Shown here one piece after another: positions 47,361 through 58,434 of a stretch of 64,000 bases of DNA. Source of the DNA: Brachypterus glaber (Eukaryota; Arthropoda; Insecta; Coleoptera; Kateretidae); NCBI GenBank assembly GCA_958510825.1, contig OY294047.1:50079365-50143364 (forward strand). The letters are read 5' to 3'. Position numbers and translations under genes: made by a program. The notes under the pieces are model-generated. The model searched no databases. It was not told the origin of the DNA and worked only from the letters and a program-made list of their open reading frames with translations. Numbering within the stretch: the stretch's first letter is position 1; each line of letters starts with the position of its first letter.

Positions 47361-47486
47361 GCGTGAGTTTGATTCTCACTGGCGCCGATTTGCCTTTTTC
47401 AGTTAATTTATAATTAAAATTTAGCGAAGGCGATAAGTGAAGAGACTAGAAACTTGACTTAATTAAGTAAAATAGTACGAGGCTAA
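47361..47486 (+). mobile_element. SINE fragment with B-box and tail
   Basis: GCGTGAGTTTGATTCTCACT (B-box arm), GGCGCCGATTTGCCTTTTTC, GCGAAGGCGATAAGTGAAG, then directly AATTAAGTAAAATAGTACGA. The middle of the body is deleted and the A-box half is missing. Confidence 0.8.
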
Positions 47487-47519
47487 ACAAAAATGTAACA
47501 AACATAAATTGCAACCTAT

Positions 47520-48540
47520 AGAGAATTTCAAGAGCTGCAAGTTCGCTAATAACCACTTTTATCTTCCAATAAATAATTTGGCTGAAAAATCGGAAAAATC
47601 AATTTCACCCTCCAACATGGCCGTTTTTGAATATTTATTACTCGATTGTTATTAATATATTAAAAAAATGATCCATACAAAAATTGTTGTAAATTTTCTG
47701 CTTAACAAAAATGGTTATATTTATCGTAAGATGCATATTTAGCGAGATTACCGCACTCACCGCTAAAATTCAAGATAGCGGACGCAAATCAACCGGTGAA
47801 AAACTAACAAGAGTGTTCTGTTACTATCCACTACCAACCTTTAAAACATCAGCCCGTGTACATTTAATGCAATTTAACATAGGACTATTTGTATATTTGG
47901 CTCAACAAAGGAAGTAAAAAGTAAACAAATTATTTCTGCAAATAATTGATTTTATTATTATTTTTCCAAACTGAAAACTTTTCTTATGTCTGACCGAGAA
48001 AGCTCATGATTTGAATTCGGCCTTTTCCAATTGGAAAACGACATTGGCGTACCTTTATTGCCAGGATAATGTGGGCCTTGTGTAAATATTTAATCTGTCA
48101 CTCTGCATACAATGGAACAGGGAGAAGTGACACGTATTTTCGCAGGAAAACTCTAAGCACTCGGAGATAATTGGATTACGTTATTCAAAAAGGAAGAGAG
48201 GGAAATTGGGCAAAATTCTAAATAAAATAGGGAAGTTTTAAGATTTTTATTTAGGGAAATAAACATTTTTAAAATCTCCTTTAAGTGATGATATAGTTGC
48301 TAAATTAGACCTTGTGCTTGTAAAGATAATTATCATATTATGAGATTATAATCTCATAAATACTGGTTTGGCAAACATTACCAAAAAGTCCAAAAGTTTT
48401 CCAATCATTAAGTAGTTTGGCACTTTTTGGTGTTTTTGGTATTACCAACAGTATAGAAATTATAGAACAGGGAGAAATGACAATGAACTTGCAGAGATAA
48501 TAACGTAGAAAACACTTTTAACAATCATTACCAACAGCTT
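47520..48540. other. Non-coding, no gene recognised
   Basis: The 68-codon frame at 47711-47917 lies in sequence loosely related to 33059-33283 and is probably repeat-derived. Confidence 0.4.
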
Positions 48541-48544
48541 GAAT

Positions 48545-48824
48545 GGGAGGCATAGCGTAGTGGCTAGCGCGTATGTATAGCAAGTTTTCTATCGTGAGTT
48601 CGATTCTCACTGGCGCCGATTTGCCTTTTTCAGTTAATTAATAATTGAAATTTGGCGAAGGCGATAAGTGAAACGGACACTCCCTAGAAACTGGTTCGAA
48701 AGTCAGTATAAGCCGGTGGTTCCCTCTACTACTAGCCCACACAAGTCCTGGACTTAGGGAATGCTTAATTAAGTAGAATAGTACGAGGTTAAACAAACAA
48801 ACAAACAAAACAAAACAAACAAAG
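48545..48824 (+). mobile_element. Complete tRNA-derived SINE
   Basis: The tRNA-like head is GGGAGGCATAGCGTAGTGGC (A box) through CGTGAGTTCGATTCTCACTG (B box) to GGCGCCG. The body is TGCCTTTTTCAGTTAATTAA, GGCGAAGGCGATAAGTGAAA, ACTCCCTAGAAACTGGTTCG, AAGTCAGTATAAGCCGGTGG, CTACTACTAGCCCACACAAG, CTTAAT, AATAGTACGAGGTT. The tail is (CAAA)n. It supplies the uninterrupted site for the nested insertion at 49540-50442. Confidence 0.92.
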
Positions 48825-48839
48825 CTTAGAAATCTTTAG

Positions 48840-48965
48840 GTACTAAAATTTTGGCAATAATTATTACTAAAAGTTAAACAATCATTACCAAAAGTTAAGC
48901 AGTCATTACTAAACTTTAGCAACTATTACCAAAAGTTTAGCAATCATTACCAAAGCTAGTGGGAT
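48840..48965. repeat. Short minisatellite, AATCATTACCAAAAGTTA units
   Basis: About five imperfect units of roughly 22-27 bp (CAATCATTACCAAAAGTT variants). Confidence 0.7.
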
Positions 48966-49442
48966 AGACCCTTGCTTTGATTTCGTCTTTTCAAATAGCA
49001 AAGACAAAGTCAAAGCTTCAATATTGCGCGAAGAGATCAGTCTATCCAAGTAGACTGTATCTCTTAAATCCAAAATCCCCGCTGTGTATTGTTATATTTT
49101 GAATAAAACCATCCAAATTCTTGTACACATCTGCCCTTATTATAAATGTAAAATAACGGTGAAATTTTAAGCAAAAGTTAACGGGGGAGTAGCACATTGC
49201 GTGCATTTTTCGTTTAAGCTTTTATTGTGCGTAATAGAGGTGTATAATTATCTCCCTAAAATATACACTTACTCATATTTAAATAAACAGGTTCTAGTTA
49301 CATCATTTTGTATAATTTATATTATCAAGGTTTTATTTTTCCCTTGTTCTGTCATAGGCATGAGCGTAGACAGAAAAAAAGACTAGGACTCATGAAACCA
49401 GAAAAGCGTTTCTAAATTATATTGATATTTAACCATATTACA

Positions 49443-50600
49443 TGTTTGTTTGTTTAACCTCGTACTATTCTACTTAATTAAGCATCCCCTAAGTCCAGGA
49501 CTTGTGTGGGCTAGTAGTAGAGGGAACCACCGGCTTATAGAGGAAATGCGCCTAATTTCGGATGGTTTCCAAATTTCGGATAGTAGTGTATTTAAGATAC
49601 TGTCTGCAAAGGTAAACAGCAACCTACTTTTATGTGAAGCCAAAAGTCAAACTAAATCCGTCCTGTAATATGATAACGGTAGAGCTTCTCCCCTTGTAAT
49701 GGCAGCACAAATCGTTTATATTGCAAATGGCAGTTTTGTGCTCAGTTGCATTATTATGCTTGTTTATTTTATAAATAATCGTTATAAAAGTTCGTGATTC
49801 TGTCTTGGGTAAGTTATGATGTTAGTTAAGTTGATCCACTATTCATAATTAAACAATTTGAAAACGTAAACATTCTACAAATTTCTAATCTAAAAAGCAG
49901 AAAGTTGCCTAATTTTGGATAGACCATTTTTGTGCATTTGATTTCCAATTTCGGATATCCGCAAGGTAATTATTATTCAGGATAACCAACCATTAATTAT
50001 TATTTTTATAATGATACAACAAACTAAGATAAACAATTTTGAAAAAACGAAAATTACCTAAGATACTAAGATATTCGAAATTGGGAATCTAAAATTATAG
50101 TTCCTATAGTATTTCGTAGAAAATCGCTTAATGATTAAATTACGTCTTAAATGTAAAGGAATAACAAGAAACATAAGCAATGGAATCCAGATCTACTCTT
50201 GAAAATTTTTTTTCGGATATGTCCGAAATTAGGAGCCCTTTTTCAAATGCACAAAAATGCGCTGATTTTTTTTAACCGTGTTTTTTGGAAACAATAAACT
50301 GTAATAAAATTGCTTTTATAATAAATCATGGTTCGCTATAATAAGTTGTATCTGGTTATATAAAAAAAATATCAAAAAGTAATACCGAGTATTAAATATT
50401 GAATACATTGTAAATGGTATCCGAAATTAGGCGACTTTCCTCTACTGACTTTCGAACCAGTTTCTAGGGAGTGTCTGTTTCACTTCTCGCCTTCGACAAA
50501 TTATTAATTATCTGAAAAAGGCAAATCGGCGCCAGTGAGAATCGAACTCACGATAGTAGACTTGCTATGCATACGCGCTAGCCACTACGCTATGCCTTCC
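49443..50600 (-). mobile_element. tRNA-derived SINE interrupted by a DNA transposon
   Basis: The two parts, 49443-49539 (tail and body) and 50443-50600 (body and tRNA-like head), join to the SINE at 48545-48824. The head on the minus strand is GGAAGGCATAGCGTAGTGGC, GCGCGTATGCATAGCAAGTC, GTGAGTTCGATTCTCACTGG. The interruption falls at the TA of GGCTTATACTGAC. Confidence 0.93.
49540..50442. mobile_element. 903-bp TA-target MITE nested in the SINE
   Basis: TA is duplicated (49538-49539 and 50443-50444). The ends are GAGGAAATGCGCCTAATTTC and (complement) GAGGAAAGTCGCCTAATTTC, each followed by GGAT. The CTAATTTCGGAT motif recurs internally and inverted (about 49565, 49910, 49955, 50213), and TTTTTGTGCATTTGA near 49926 pairs with TCAAATGCACAAAAA near 50244. 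No transposase. The TA target suggests Tc1/mariner-like, although the GAGG terminus is not the usual CAG. Confidence 0.92.
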
Positions 50601-50623
50601 ATTACCTACTCGACTTTAGTAAC

Positions 50624-50812
50624 TTCTCAGATCCAAGAACTGTTCTTTGGTCTAGAAGTAATATTTACTTGACTTAAGTAATTTCTGAGATCAAAGAACT
50701 GTTTTTTGGCCTGGGGAGTAATATTTGCCTTAAGAAAATTTTCAGACAAAAGAACTGTTCTTTGATCTGGGAGTAATATTTACTTGACTTAAGTAATATC
50801 TCAGACCAAAGA
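50624..50812. repeat. Tandem repeat, ~63-bp unit, three copies
   Basis: Units read AGTAATNTCTCAGANCAAAG, AACTGTTCTTTG(G/A)TCTGG, AGTAATATTTACTTGACTTA. It is followed by an AAGAAG microsatellite (about 50815-50845). Confidence 0.8.
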
Positions 50813-50939
50813 AAAAGAAAAAGAAGAAGAAGAAGAAGAAGGAGAACAATGAGAAAAAGAGGGTTTTGATAAGTGTGACGTATTTTATAAATATTCAAAT
50901 ATTTGGCCCTAAAAGCCCCCTTACTACGTCCCTGCAAAT

Positions 50940-52690
50940 AAAACCTTATTTGACGACAATAACATTCAGAAATGTATTAATTTGTAAAGATAGCGTGTCA
51001 CCAAACGGATTCGTGTTTGTTTCCCGTTAGATTCACAATTCTGTCCTCTTAGAGAAAATAAAAAGCCACATGTGCACTTTTTATGCAAAATTTAAGTTAT
51101 TAAGTAAGGATAAAATCAAACAATATAACCACTCCCGTCAGAAAAGTACAAAAATTACCGTTTGCCTTTGGTCAGTCAGGGAGAATAGGGACTACTTTAA
51201 GAATTGCTGGACAAAATTTGTATCAGTGCCTTAGTGGTTCGGAAGTCACTAATAGCCGGTGGTCCACAGAAGGTAGTTTGCACAATGGGCGTACAAGTGA
51301 TATTATCATGCAACTTTGCCAAACGTTTACCTCAAACAATCTAAAATTGAAATGAGTAGTTTAGACCTTTCTGATGAAGATATTTAAACCCCAAAAAATG
51401 AAGGTTAGGTGATGTGATCTCACTGAGAACGCGTCTATCCTTACCAGTTTTCAATCTGTTTGGATTTTTTTAGGCAAAAAGCCTTTATTTACGGGACTAT
51501 TTTTATGGTTTAGATTATTTCTATTGTACGTAATTAGCAGGGAAATTTGAAAAAGCCTAAAGCCTAAGATTTTCAATTTTTTTCTCGTTTTTTCTTAAAA
51601 CTATGATTATTGCACGTGCGCCCTTTTTCTGCAGACGGGCTTAAATTATTAAATCCGGATTAAGGTAAATTGATTTCGGAATTGTGCATTATACCCCGGG
51701 ACACGAACAAACAATTTGACAGGTTGTCGGCAAAAAAGAGGAACATTAAGCTAATATAAGCTAATATAGATACAGGATAGTTCAGAATATACCTAACAGA
51801 CTTGTCGCCGGGAGCGGGGGCGGAAGGGGTCTGAGCCCCATGAACTGGGGCTGGAGCATTAGATATGTATAAAATTAGTAAATAAACAGACTATTTGCCA
51901 GGGGGTCGAAAGGGGGCTTTTAACTGCAACAACTTGTATCCAATAGTTGCTTGGGGTTTCATATACAAAATCGTCCGGTATTTAATACTGTAACAAATTT
52001 TTATTTTGCTTTTACAAAAATGGTAAGCTCTAAAACCCATTTCAAAGGGCGAAAATGTGTGATAAATACCGTTTTTTTGTCATTAACTTGGGTAAAAGGC
52101 TTTGTTTAATTATTAACTTGACCTGAGGGGCGCGTATTCAGTCATTACCATCGTCTGCCCCTGGACCAGGGCCCCTGGTAAAGACTCTAACAATATAAAC
52201 CTAAAAGACACATAAAAAGTAATAAATAAAATGTATTATTGTAAAATAAAAAGCTGTAAAGTGGCGAACGTCATTTTTATGCCTCACGGGCTTTCTAATC
52301 TAGACATCAGTATTCATGGCTCTAAAACGCTTTTAAATTAACTTATTTTTATGCCTTTATTTGAGGCATATGGGATCAAAACCGCCAAAAACTCCTCATT
52401 CTTTTTGTACGAGACTTAAAAAATTGAAACCTGTGGCATTTTATTTAGCTTAACGGGAGTTATTACCTATACAAAAATTTGCCAGAAAATATTAAATATT
52501 TACTAAAAATTTTAAAAAACAAATTGGACATTTGGTTTTGATCCTAATCTTTGGACTTTCTCAAAAAAGGTTTTTTTTTCGAACAGAAGCCTCGGAGCGG
52601 CAACCTTTTTTTAATAGACAAATTTTATAAAAAGTATTTACCTATGCTTTATGTAATTTTTTTTACTTAGGGTTATTTGTATTAAACACT
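50940..52690. other. Non-coding, nothing recognised
   Basis: A locally G-rich patch (GGGAGCGGGGGCGGAAGGGG, about 51810) is the only compositional change. No gene, tRNA or clear repeat was identified. Confidence 0.45.
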
Positions 52691-52734
52691 CGGAAATGAA
52701 GCAAATAAAAACTTTATTGCATTACATAATCATG

Positions 52735-52769
52735 CCAACGTTTCACCTAATATTTAGGCTTCTTCAGGG
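52735..52769 (-). ncRNA. Hammerhead-like motif (left arm)
   Basis: On the minus strand: CC CTGAAGA, A, hairpin GCCTAA / TTAGGT with loop ATA, GAAAC GTTGG. It mirrors 53096-53130. Confidence 0.5.
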
Positions 52770-53095
52770 CTAAATTATTAAATATGCATTAAAACAAACA
52801 AATTAAACAAAAATATTACATCAACAAACAAAATACACTGGACATTTTTCAACAAGAGAATTCTCACTGTAGAACAATTAATTAGTAAACAAAAAAATTA
52901 AACAAAAACATTACACCAACAAACAAAATACACTGGACATTTTCCAACAGGAGAATTCTCACTGTAGAACAATTAATTACTAATTAATTGTTCTACAGAG
53001 AGAATTCTCCTGTTGAAAAATGTCCAGTGTATTTTGTTTGTTGATCTACTGTTTTTGTTTAATTTGTTTGTTTTAATGCATATTTAATAATTTAG

Positions 53096-53130
53096 CTCTG
53101 AAGAAGCCTAAATATTAGGTGAAACGTTGG
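53096..53130 (+). ncRNA. Hammerhead-like motif (right arm)
   Basis: CTGAAGA (53098-53104), A, stem GCCTAA / TTAGGT, GAAAC (53121-53125) GTTGG. The base preceding CTGAAGA is T in place of C, weakening the possible short stem I compared with the left arm. Confidence 0.5.
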
Positions 53131-53189
53131 CATGATTATGTAATGCAATAAAGTTTTCATTTGCTTCATTTCCGAGTGTTTATCACAAA

Positions 53190-53870
53190 TAACCCTAAAT
53201 AAATTTCAAGAAGCATTCTGTAGGAAATATTATTATTGCAATTTTTAACATTTTGCTTGATTTTGTTTGAAGTTTAGCTTGATTTTCTGTTAATTCTAAA
53301 CAAATAGTGTCTAGGGAAATTTAAAGTTATTATATTTTATGAAACACTGATTGGATTTGTGACTAGTGGAATCGTAAAGTTAAATAGTCAAATTTTTAAT
53401 ATTTTCCATTCCGGGCTGTGGGGCAAATATATGTACACGATTTTTTTTGTTTTTGTATTTTTTTCCTTTTTTACTGGTTTAAATATTTAAAAAATCCAAA
53501 CCAAAACAAACTTTTTAACCTTTTTTAATCCCCGCTTACCCTTGCTTTTGATCTTAATCGATTTTTATGGTTTGGACAACAACACCCAAAAATTAAAATT
53601 TGAAATTATACAAATAGAGCAAAAACCTACAACTAAAAAGCAATACTTTAAAAAGACTTTGACGCATGCTATATACACTGTCGAGTTCACGACGTTTGTT
53701 AATATATTCTATTTATTTACGATGTATATAACAATAAAAGAATCTCCTCAATAAAAAAAAATAACCTATAGATTATTTTATTTTTGATCTTAAATTCTTA
53801 TATACATATTAAATAAATAGAATATATCAACAAACGTCGTGAAATCGACCGTGCACGACCGTGAATACCT
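53190..53870. other. Non-coding, nothing recognised
   Basis: A 70-codon frame (53542-53754) has no domain. ACAAACGTCGTGAA near 53830 is the inverse of TTCACGACGTTTGT near 53686, with AATATATTCTATTTATT / AATAAATAGAATATAT arms, so a foldback of about 160 bp (53680-53850) is present. Confidence 0.5.
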
Positions 53871-53874
53871 TATA

Positions 53875-54319
53875 CAGAGCGGTCCAAAAGTCACCCCCCC
53901 CCCCCCTCTTAACTTTTGAACCAGTTGAGATATCGACTTAAAATTTGGAACTTTTAAATAAGACAACTTAAACTATCTTTTAGCATATATTTAATACTTT
54001 CAGATCTTAAAATGTGGGCAGGGGGGCATGGAGGCACATTTTTTTAAATAACCCCATTTTAAACCCATTTTTTTTTTTTAATATAAAAATATGGAGTTAA
54101 ATGGAGAATTTTATAAGCTTTAAAATGATGTATTACACGACCCCCCTTTCCATTTAAAAAAATGTGCCCCCATGCCCCCCTGCCCACATATTAAGAGCTG
54201 AAAATATCAAATATATGCTAAAAGATAGTTTAAGTTGTTTTATTTAGGAGTTCTAAATTTGAAGTCGATATCTCAACTGGTTCAAAAGTTAAGAGGGGGG
54301 TGACTTTTGGACCGCACTG
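53875..54319. mobile_element. 445-bp TA-flanked foldback MITE
   Basis: Ends CAGAGCGGTCCAAAAGTCAC and (complement) CAGTGCGGTCCAAAAGTCAC are flanked by TA. The arms (about 190 bp) pair through TTGAACCAGTTGAGATATCG, AAACTATCTTTTAGCATATA and GGGCAGGGGGGCATG. The C-runs make each arm markedly strand-asymmetric. Confidence 0.87.
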
Positions 54320-54609
54320 TATATTAATGGTATAAAAATATAATTTTTAAAAAATTTTGCCTTATAACATTTTGATCCTACATGCCCCATTTTATAAATC
54401 GTGTCGTATAACACGTCTAATATTTATCATCATTTTAACACCGTTTATGTTAGATAAAATGCTTAATAAGCCGTCTTATAAAATCAATAAAAATTATTAT
54501 ACACTTTAAAATATAAAATTTTAGATGTATGAAAAAAGGAAAGCTTATGAAACTTTACATGAACAGACAGGAATATAAATATATTGATTTTGCAAACGTT
54601 TATAGGAAC

Positions 54610-54945
54610 AAATAAACCATAGAAATAATTTTATCTCTCCAAAATATAAATTTATTGTCTATTAAACAAACATTACAGCGACAATTGTTTCGACTTTTTT
54701 AACATAAAGTCATTTTCAAGTTTTTAAGAAACTTTTTTCCTGGCGTAGTTTAGTTCTTTGTACCATCGGATCTTTTTGCTACGACTAGCATTAATCAAAT
54801 TAAGAAATTCTTGATCCTTACTCATATTGGAGTTGATTTAAATAAACCATAGAAAAAATTTTATCTCTCCAAAATATAAATTTATTGTCTATTAAACAAA
54901 CATTGGTTTATTGGTTTATTTAAATCAACTCCAATATGAGTATAA
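54610..54945. repeat. Direct repeat plus inverted piece with degenerate hammerhead-like core
   Basis: A ~62-bp block (AATAAACCATAGAAA, TTTATCTCTCCAAAATATAA, TTGTCTATTAAACAAACATT) occurs at 54612 and again at 54841. ACTCATATTGGAGTTGATTT (about 54819) is inverted at about 54924. On the minus strand 54720-54687 reads CTTGAAAAT, stem GACTTT / AAAGTC, GAAAC, a diverged relative of the CTGAAGA-GAAAC motif. Confidence 0.5.
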
Positions 54946-55863
54946 TTATTATATTATGCATATTTTAGGTAAAAATAACATTTTAGATTATATTTTAAAT
55001 TACATGAAGGTAAGATATTTGTATTTTTAAGTAAAAAACTATTTTTTTTTTAATTTTTATAACACAGCTATGTGTACAGTAGATCTTAAGTTTCCTAGGG
55101 AACTTATGACCTACTCCTTAATTTGACAGTCATTGATAATACCCCGTGGTGTGTGAAGATTTTGTACTTGTTTTTGTGTTTAATAAGCTGTTTTATGTAT
55201 TCTTTAATAATTTTGCATATCGTGCACATTTTTTGTTTCACTGTGATAAAATCCAAATATAATATTTTTAGGGAATATTATTTTTGGGTTGGTATTGAAG
55301 ATCTAAATTTATGTTGCCTAACGTATTGGACTGCTGTCCATTGGACAAATAAATTTTCGGTAATACAAATAAGCCAAATATCAATTTTGGTTTAGGTTTA
55401 TTAACCTTTCAAATACTTAATTAAATGATAATAGAATAGTCAGAGAAACATTTGGGATCCCATTTTGGTACTCGGAGCGGTCATTGAGAAAATGGTTAGT
55501 TTACTTTGGGATTAGGCACATAAAATATAAACTTTGCCTCCAGTTTCGAACTGAATTATGGTATATATATGTTACATAAAACAGATTGGGTTAAATTCCC
55601 AAAATTACATAAAAATATATCTCTGTATTAAAATTAATGAAATTACACATTCGTGTTTGTCATTTATTTTAATAAAAACAGTGATATATATTTATGTAAT
55701 TTTGGGAATCTATCTAATTTTTTTTTTAACATATACCATACACATGTGGTTTTCTCAAACATGTTTAGATGCCCTCTGTCCCCAAAATGTGTTCTTGATT
55801 TCTGACAGAATTTAACAAACCATCTTGCTCCCAATGGGGCCCGCTATAATAAAACTGTGAATG

Positions 55864-55900
55864 CCCTGAAGAAGTATCAACTTGAATACGAAACGTAGGC
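55864..55900 (+). ncRNA. Hammerhead-like motif, retroelement end
   Basis: CC CTGAAGA (55866-55872), A, stem GTAT / ATAC with loop CAACTTGA, GAAAC (55890-55894) GTAGG. No coding remnant is recognised upstream. Confidence 0.5.
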
Positions 55901-56280
55901 ACCTACAGAAATGTTTCAATAGCCTTCCTTAATCCTATATCTCACGACACATCTACCATTAAACAAAATTTTTGAAATCTCAAATGTAAACATTGTCTGC
56001 GATTCTAAAAATAAAAAACTATCTCTATTCGCTTGGTAGTTAAATTCTTTTAGTTTTATTTATTTTGTCAAGGTAGGTTCAATCAGCAGGAGGTTTGTAT
56101 TAAGTTTTATTAAGTAGATACATTCGAAAAACTTTAATTCAAAAGTTTACAAGTTCATTTTGATTTTTAATGAATTAAAATAAAAATTAGCTGTAAGAAT
56201 TAAAAGAAACAAAAATAACTAAAATAACCTATATAAAACATTTTACTATTCCTTAAAACGACTTTTGTTTGATTAACGCA

Positions 56281-56357
56281 GTCGTCCCTCCGAAATGCCT
56301 GATCGATTTCGTGCTTTTTAGCACTCTTCAGAACCACATATCGGTAGTAGGGACAAC
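56281..56357 (-). ncRNA. Candidate hammerhead with an outer stem
   Basis: On the minus strand: GTTGTCCCT (56357-56349) pairs with AGGGACGAC (56289-56281), one G-T pair. Inside lie CTGAAGA (56331-56325), a perfect hairpin GTGCT / AGCAC with loop AAAA, then GAAAT. No extra base separates core and stem II, so it fits the hammerhead consensus better than the others. Stem III would be very short. Confidence 0.5.
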
Positions 56358-56390
56358 TACGAAAATCAAATCCTTTCCATATATCTCTAT

Positions 56391-56576
56391 ATGGAGTTTA
56401 AAAATCGTTGTAAGGAAAAGCAAAAACAGCTAGCGACATCTACTGCTAAAAGCAGAGACTGGATAAACCTATCGACAGTCCAAAAAAGGAAGCAGTTATT
56501 GGTTTCAAGAACCTATTGCACGCTGTCGATAGGGGGCAGATTAATCAATGCCACGGAGGACATTGCCGCCAATTGA
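56391..56576 (+). other. Unassigned 61-codon open frame
   Basis: A lysine-rich frame directly 3' (on the other strand) of the hammerhead candidate. No domain is recognised; likely chance or part of an unrecognised element. Confidence 0.2.
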
Positions 56577-56921
56577 ATCCTAAACGCTAGGAGGGCACCT
56601 TTTACAGTGGTATCTGAATTAATAAACTAAATTAAATTGTTTGTTTTATATAGATTTTTTAAATTTGTAAATATCAAACAATTTAATTTAGTTTAAAATA
56701 ACCTAATTTATAATTTTATAGAAAATAATAGGTCTCTAAAAACATCATAAAATATTTTTAATGAAGAATTACATTTTTTAAAAAGAATGACATGTTTAAT
56801 TAAGAATTAAATTTTTAAAAAAGAGTTACATTTTTAAATAAAGAGAACATTTTTAATAAAGGCTGATATTTTTTATGTTTTTAGACGCTTTTGCATCTTT
56901 AACCGTTTTTTAGGTAGTTAG

Positions 56922-57062
56922 TAGCAGTGCCTACTAACCCAAGTGGACCCAAGGCTTAACACGTCCTCCGAGGCACTTGTTTATGGTTGAGTTTCTATTT
57001 TAAAAAATTGTTCTCAGACCGAGAATCGAACCTCGGACCTCCTGGTTACGCAACCAGAGTGT
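56922..57062 (-). mobile_element. Second SINE family, tRNA-like 3' half plus body
   Basis: On the minus strand: ACTCTGGTTGCGTAACCAGG (anticodon-arm-like), AGGTCCGAGGTTCGATTCTC (B-box arm), GGTCTGAG, then a body with AAGTGCCTCGGAGGACGTGT, TAAGCCTTGGGTCC and GGTTAGTAGGCACTGC. The A-box half is missing; the anticodon loop is one base short, so it is not a working tRNA. Confidence 0.7.
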
Positions 57063-57644
57063 TGAAAACATTTTTAATAAACAAATTTTATAACTTTTGC
57101 ATTATTAATTTTGAATATTTTTTCAGGTTACTCGGTATACTTTGAGGATGTAAAGTTCTTTAAAAGATTTTAAAAGAGTCTAGAAAAACGTTTTGTCTAG
57201 GTAAAAGTACTATGAATATCTTAAATATGTTGTCATTATAAACATACTGAACTATTTATTAGTATTACTATTTTTTTAGTGTATATTTATATATCATTTT
57301 AAAACGATCCACCCGAAATTTTGAAATCTCTCAAATAAGGTATTAAAAGAGTTGGGATATAATTAAAATTTAAAAATTGGGCAGGCAAGTAGCTTACACC
57401 CATAAATCGAACTGATTTTATTTTTTTTTAATATTGAGATATTTTTGTAAATATTTAGTTCCAATTTTTTAAAATAAAACTATCCATCTATAAAGGATTA
57501 GTATATTTATTTATTTTTTTAATAAAAATATTGCATTTTTATGCTCTTTTAGATGACGTATCACATGATAGGTGTTGCTATTTAAGATCCTATGTTTGGA
57601 CTAGTTGGGGGTGAGGGAAGAGGGTTATAATTCCCCTAATTATA

Positions 57645-58192
57645 CAGGATGTCCAGCAAATGATGTCATAAATTTTAAGGGGTGATTCTACATAGGAAAA
57701 TATGAAAAAAAGTTCCTATAAACATATGTCTAAAAATGCGTCGTAAGGGAGCTAGGCTCCTTTGAAAGTGGCTAAAAAATTCGGTTTTTGTTTAATAACT
57801 TAGGAACCCTTTGAGATACAGCAACGAGGTTTTGAATGTAAACTAACCTTAATAAGGCCCATCTTCGTATGCTATCTTCATGTACTTGTAACACAGAAAA
57901 AAGTTTGGGACAAAAAACTAATAAGGCCCCCCAGTTTCGCACACCCCTGGCTAAAATAAGTTCCTGAAAATAAAATAAGAAGATGGTCCTTATTATGGTT
58001 AGTTTACTTTCAAAACATCGTTGCTGTACCTCAAAGCGTTTCTGAGTTATTAAATAATAACCGAATTTTTTAGCCACTTTCAAAGGGGCTTAGCTCCCTT
58101 AGGATGCATTTTTAGACATATGTTTATAGGATCATATTTTCCTATGTAGAATCACCCCTTGAAATTAATAACATCATTTACTGAACATCCTG
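57645..58192. mobile_element. 548-bp TA-flanked foldback element
   Basis: Ends CAGGATGTCCAGCAAATGAT and (complement) CAGGATGTTCAGTAAATGAT are flanked by TA. The arms share AGGGGTGATTCTACATAGGA, ATAAACATATGTCTAAAAAT and AAGGGAGCTA blocks with the 1.15-kb element at 30716-31860. The 103-codon minus frame is one arm translated. Confidence 0.87.
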
Positions 58193-58434
58193 TATACTTA
58201 AATTTTCCTCTCGAAAAACCAAATTGACCTAATTTTTAGAATTTTCACATTGTGCTTAGTTTGCAAGGTATTTCGAGTGGACCTTTTTTAAATGATCACC
58301 TTGTAGAATACACCGGATACTTTTATACTCGTAAAGAAATTAAACATTCATACCACATACAATCCCATAATCATTGAAAATTCAAAAATACACTGTGATT
58401 CATAATAATTTGTAAGAGCGAGTAAGTTCCTATT

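Larger units (their letters stand above)
52690..53185. mobile_element. Two Penelope-type 3' ends in inverted orientation
   Basis: The left part (52690-52965, minus) and right part (52985-53185, plus) mirror each other: ACTCGGAAATGAAGCAAATA / ATTTGCTTCATTTCCGAGTG, GCCAACGTTTCACC / GGTGAAACGTTGGC, and ACACTGGACATTTT blocks near the centre. The left part also has an internal direct duplication of about 110 bp (AAATACACTGGACATTTT...GAACAATTAATTA twice). Each arm carries a hammerhead-like motif. Confidence 0.75.

Noticed and set aside
55123..55395. Hydrophobic 90-codon frame, considered as a chemoreceptor exon
   Set aside because: No conserved receptor motif and no convincing splice sites; AT-rich DNA gives such frames by chance.
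57005..57060. Possible tRNA with GCG-like anticodon loop
   Set aside because: The 5' half is missing, the loop is one base short, and a SINE body follows.
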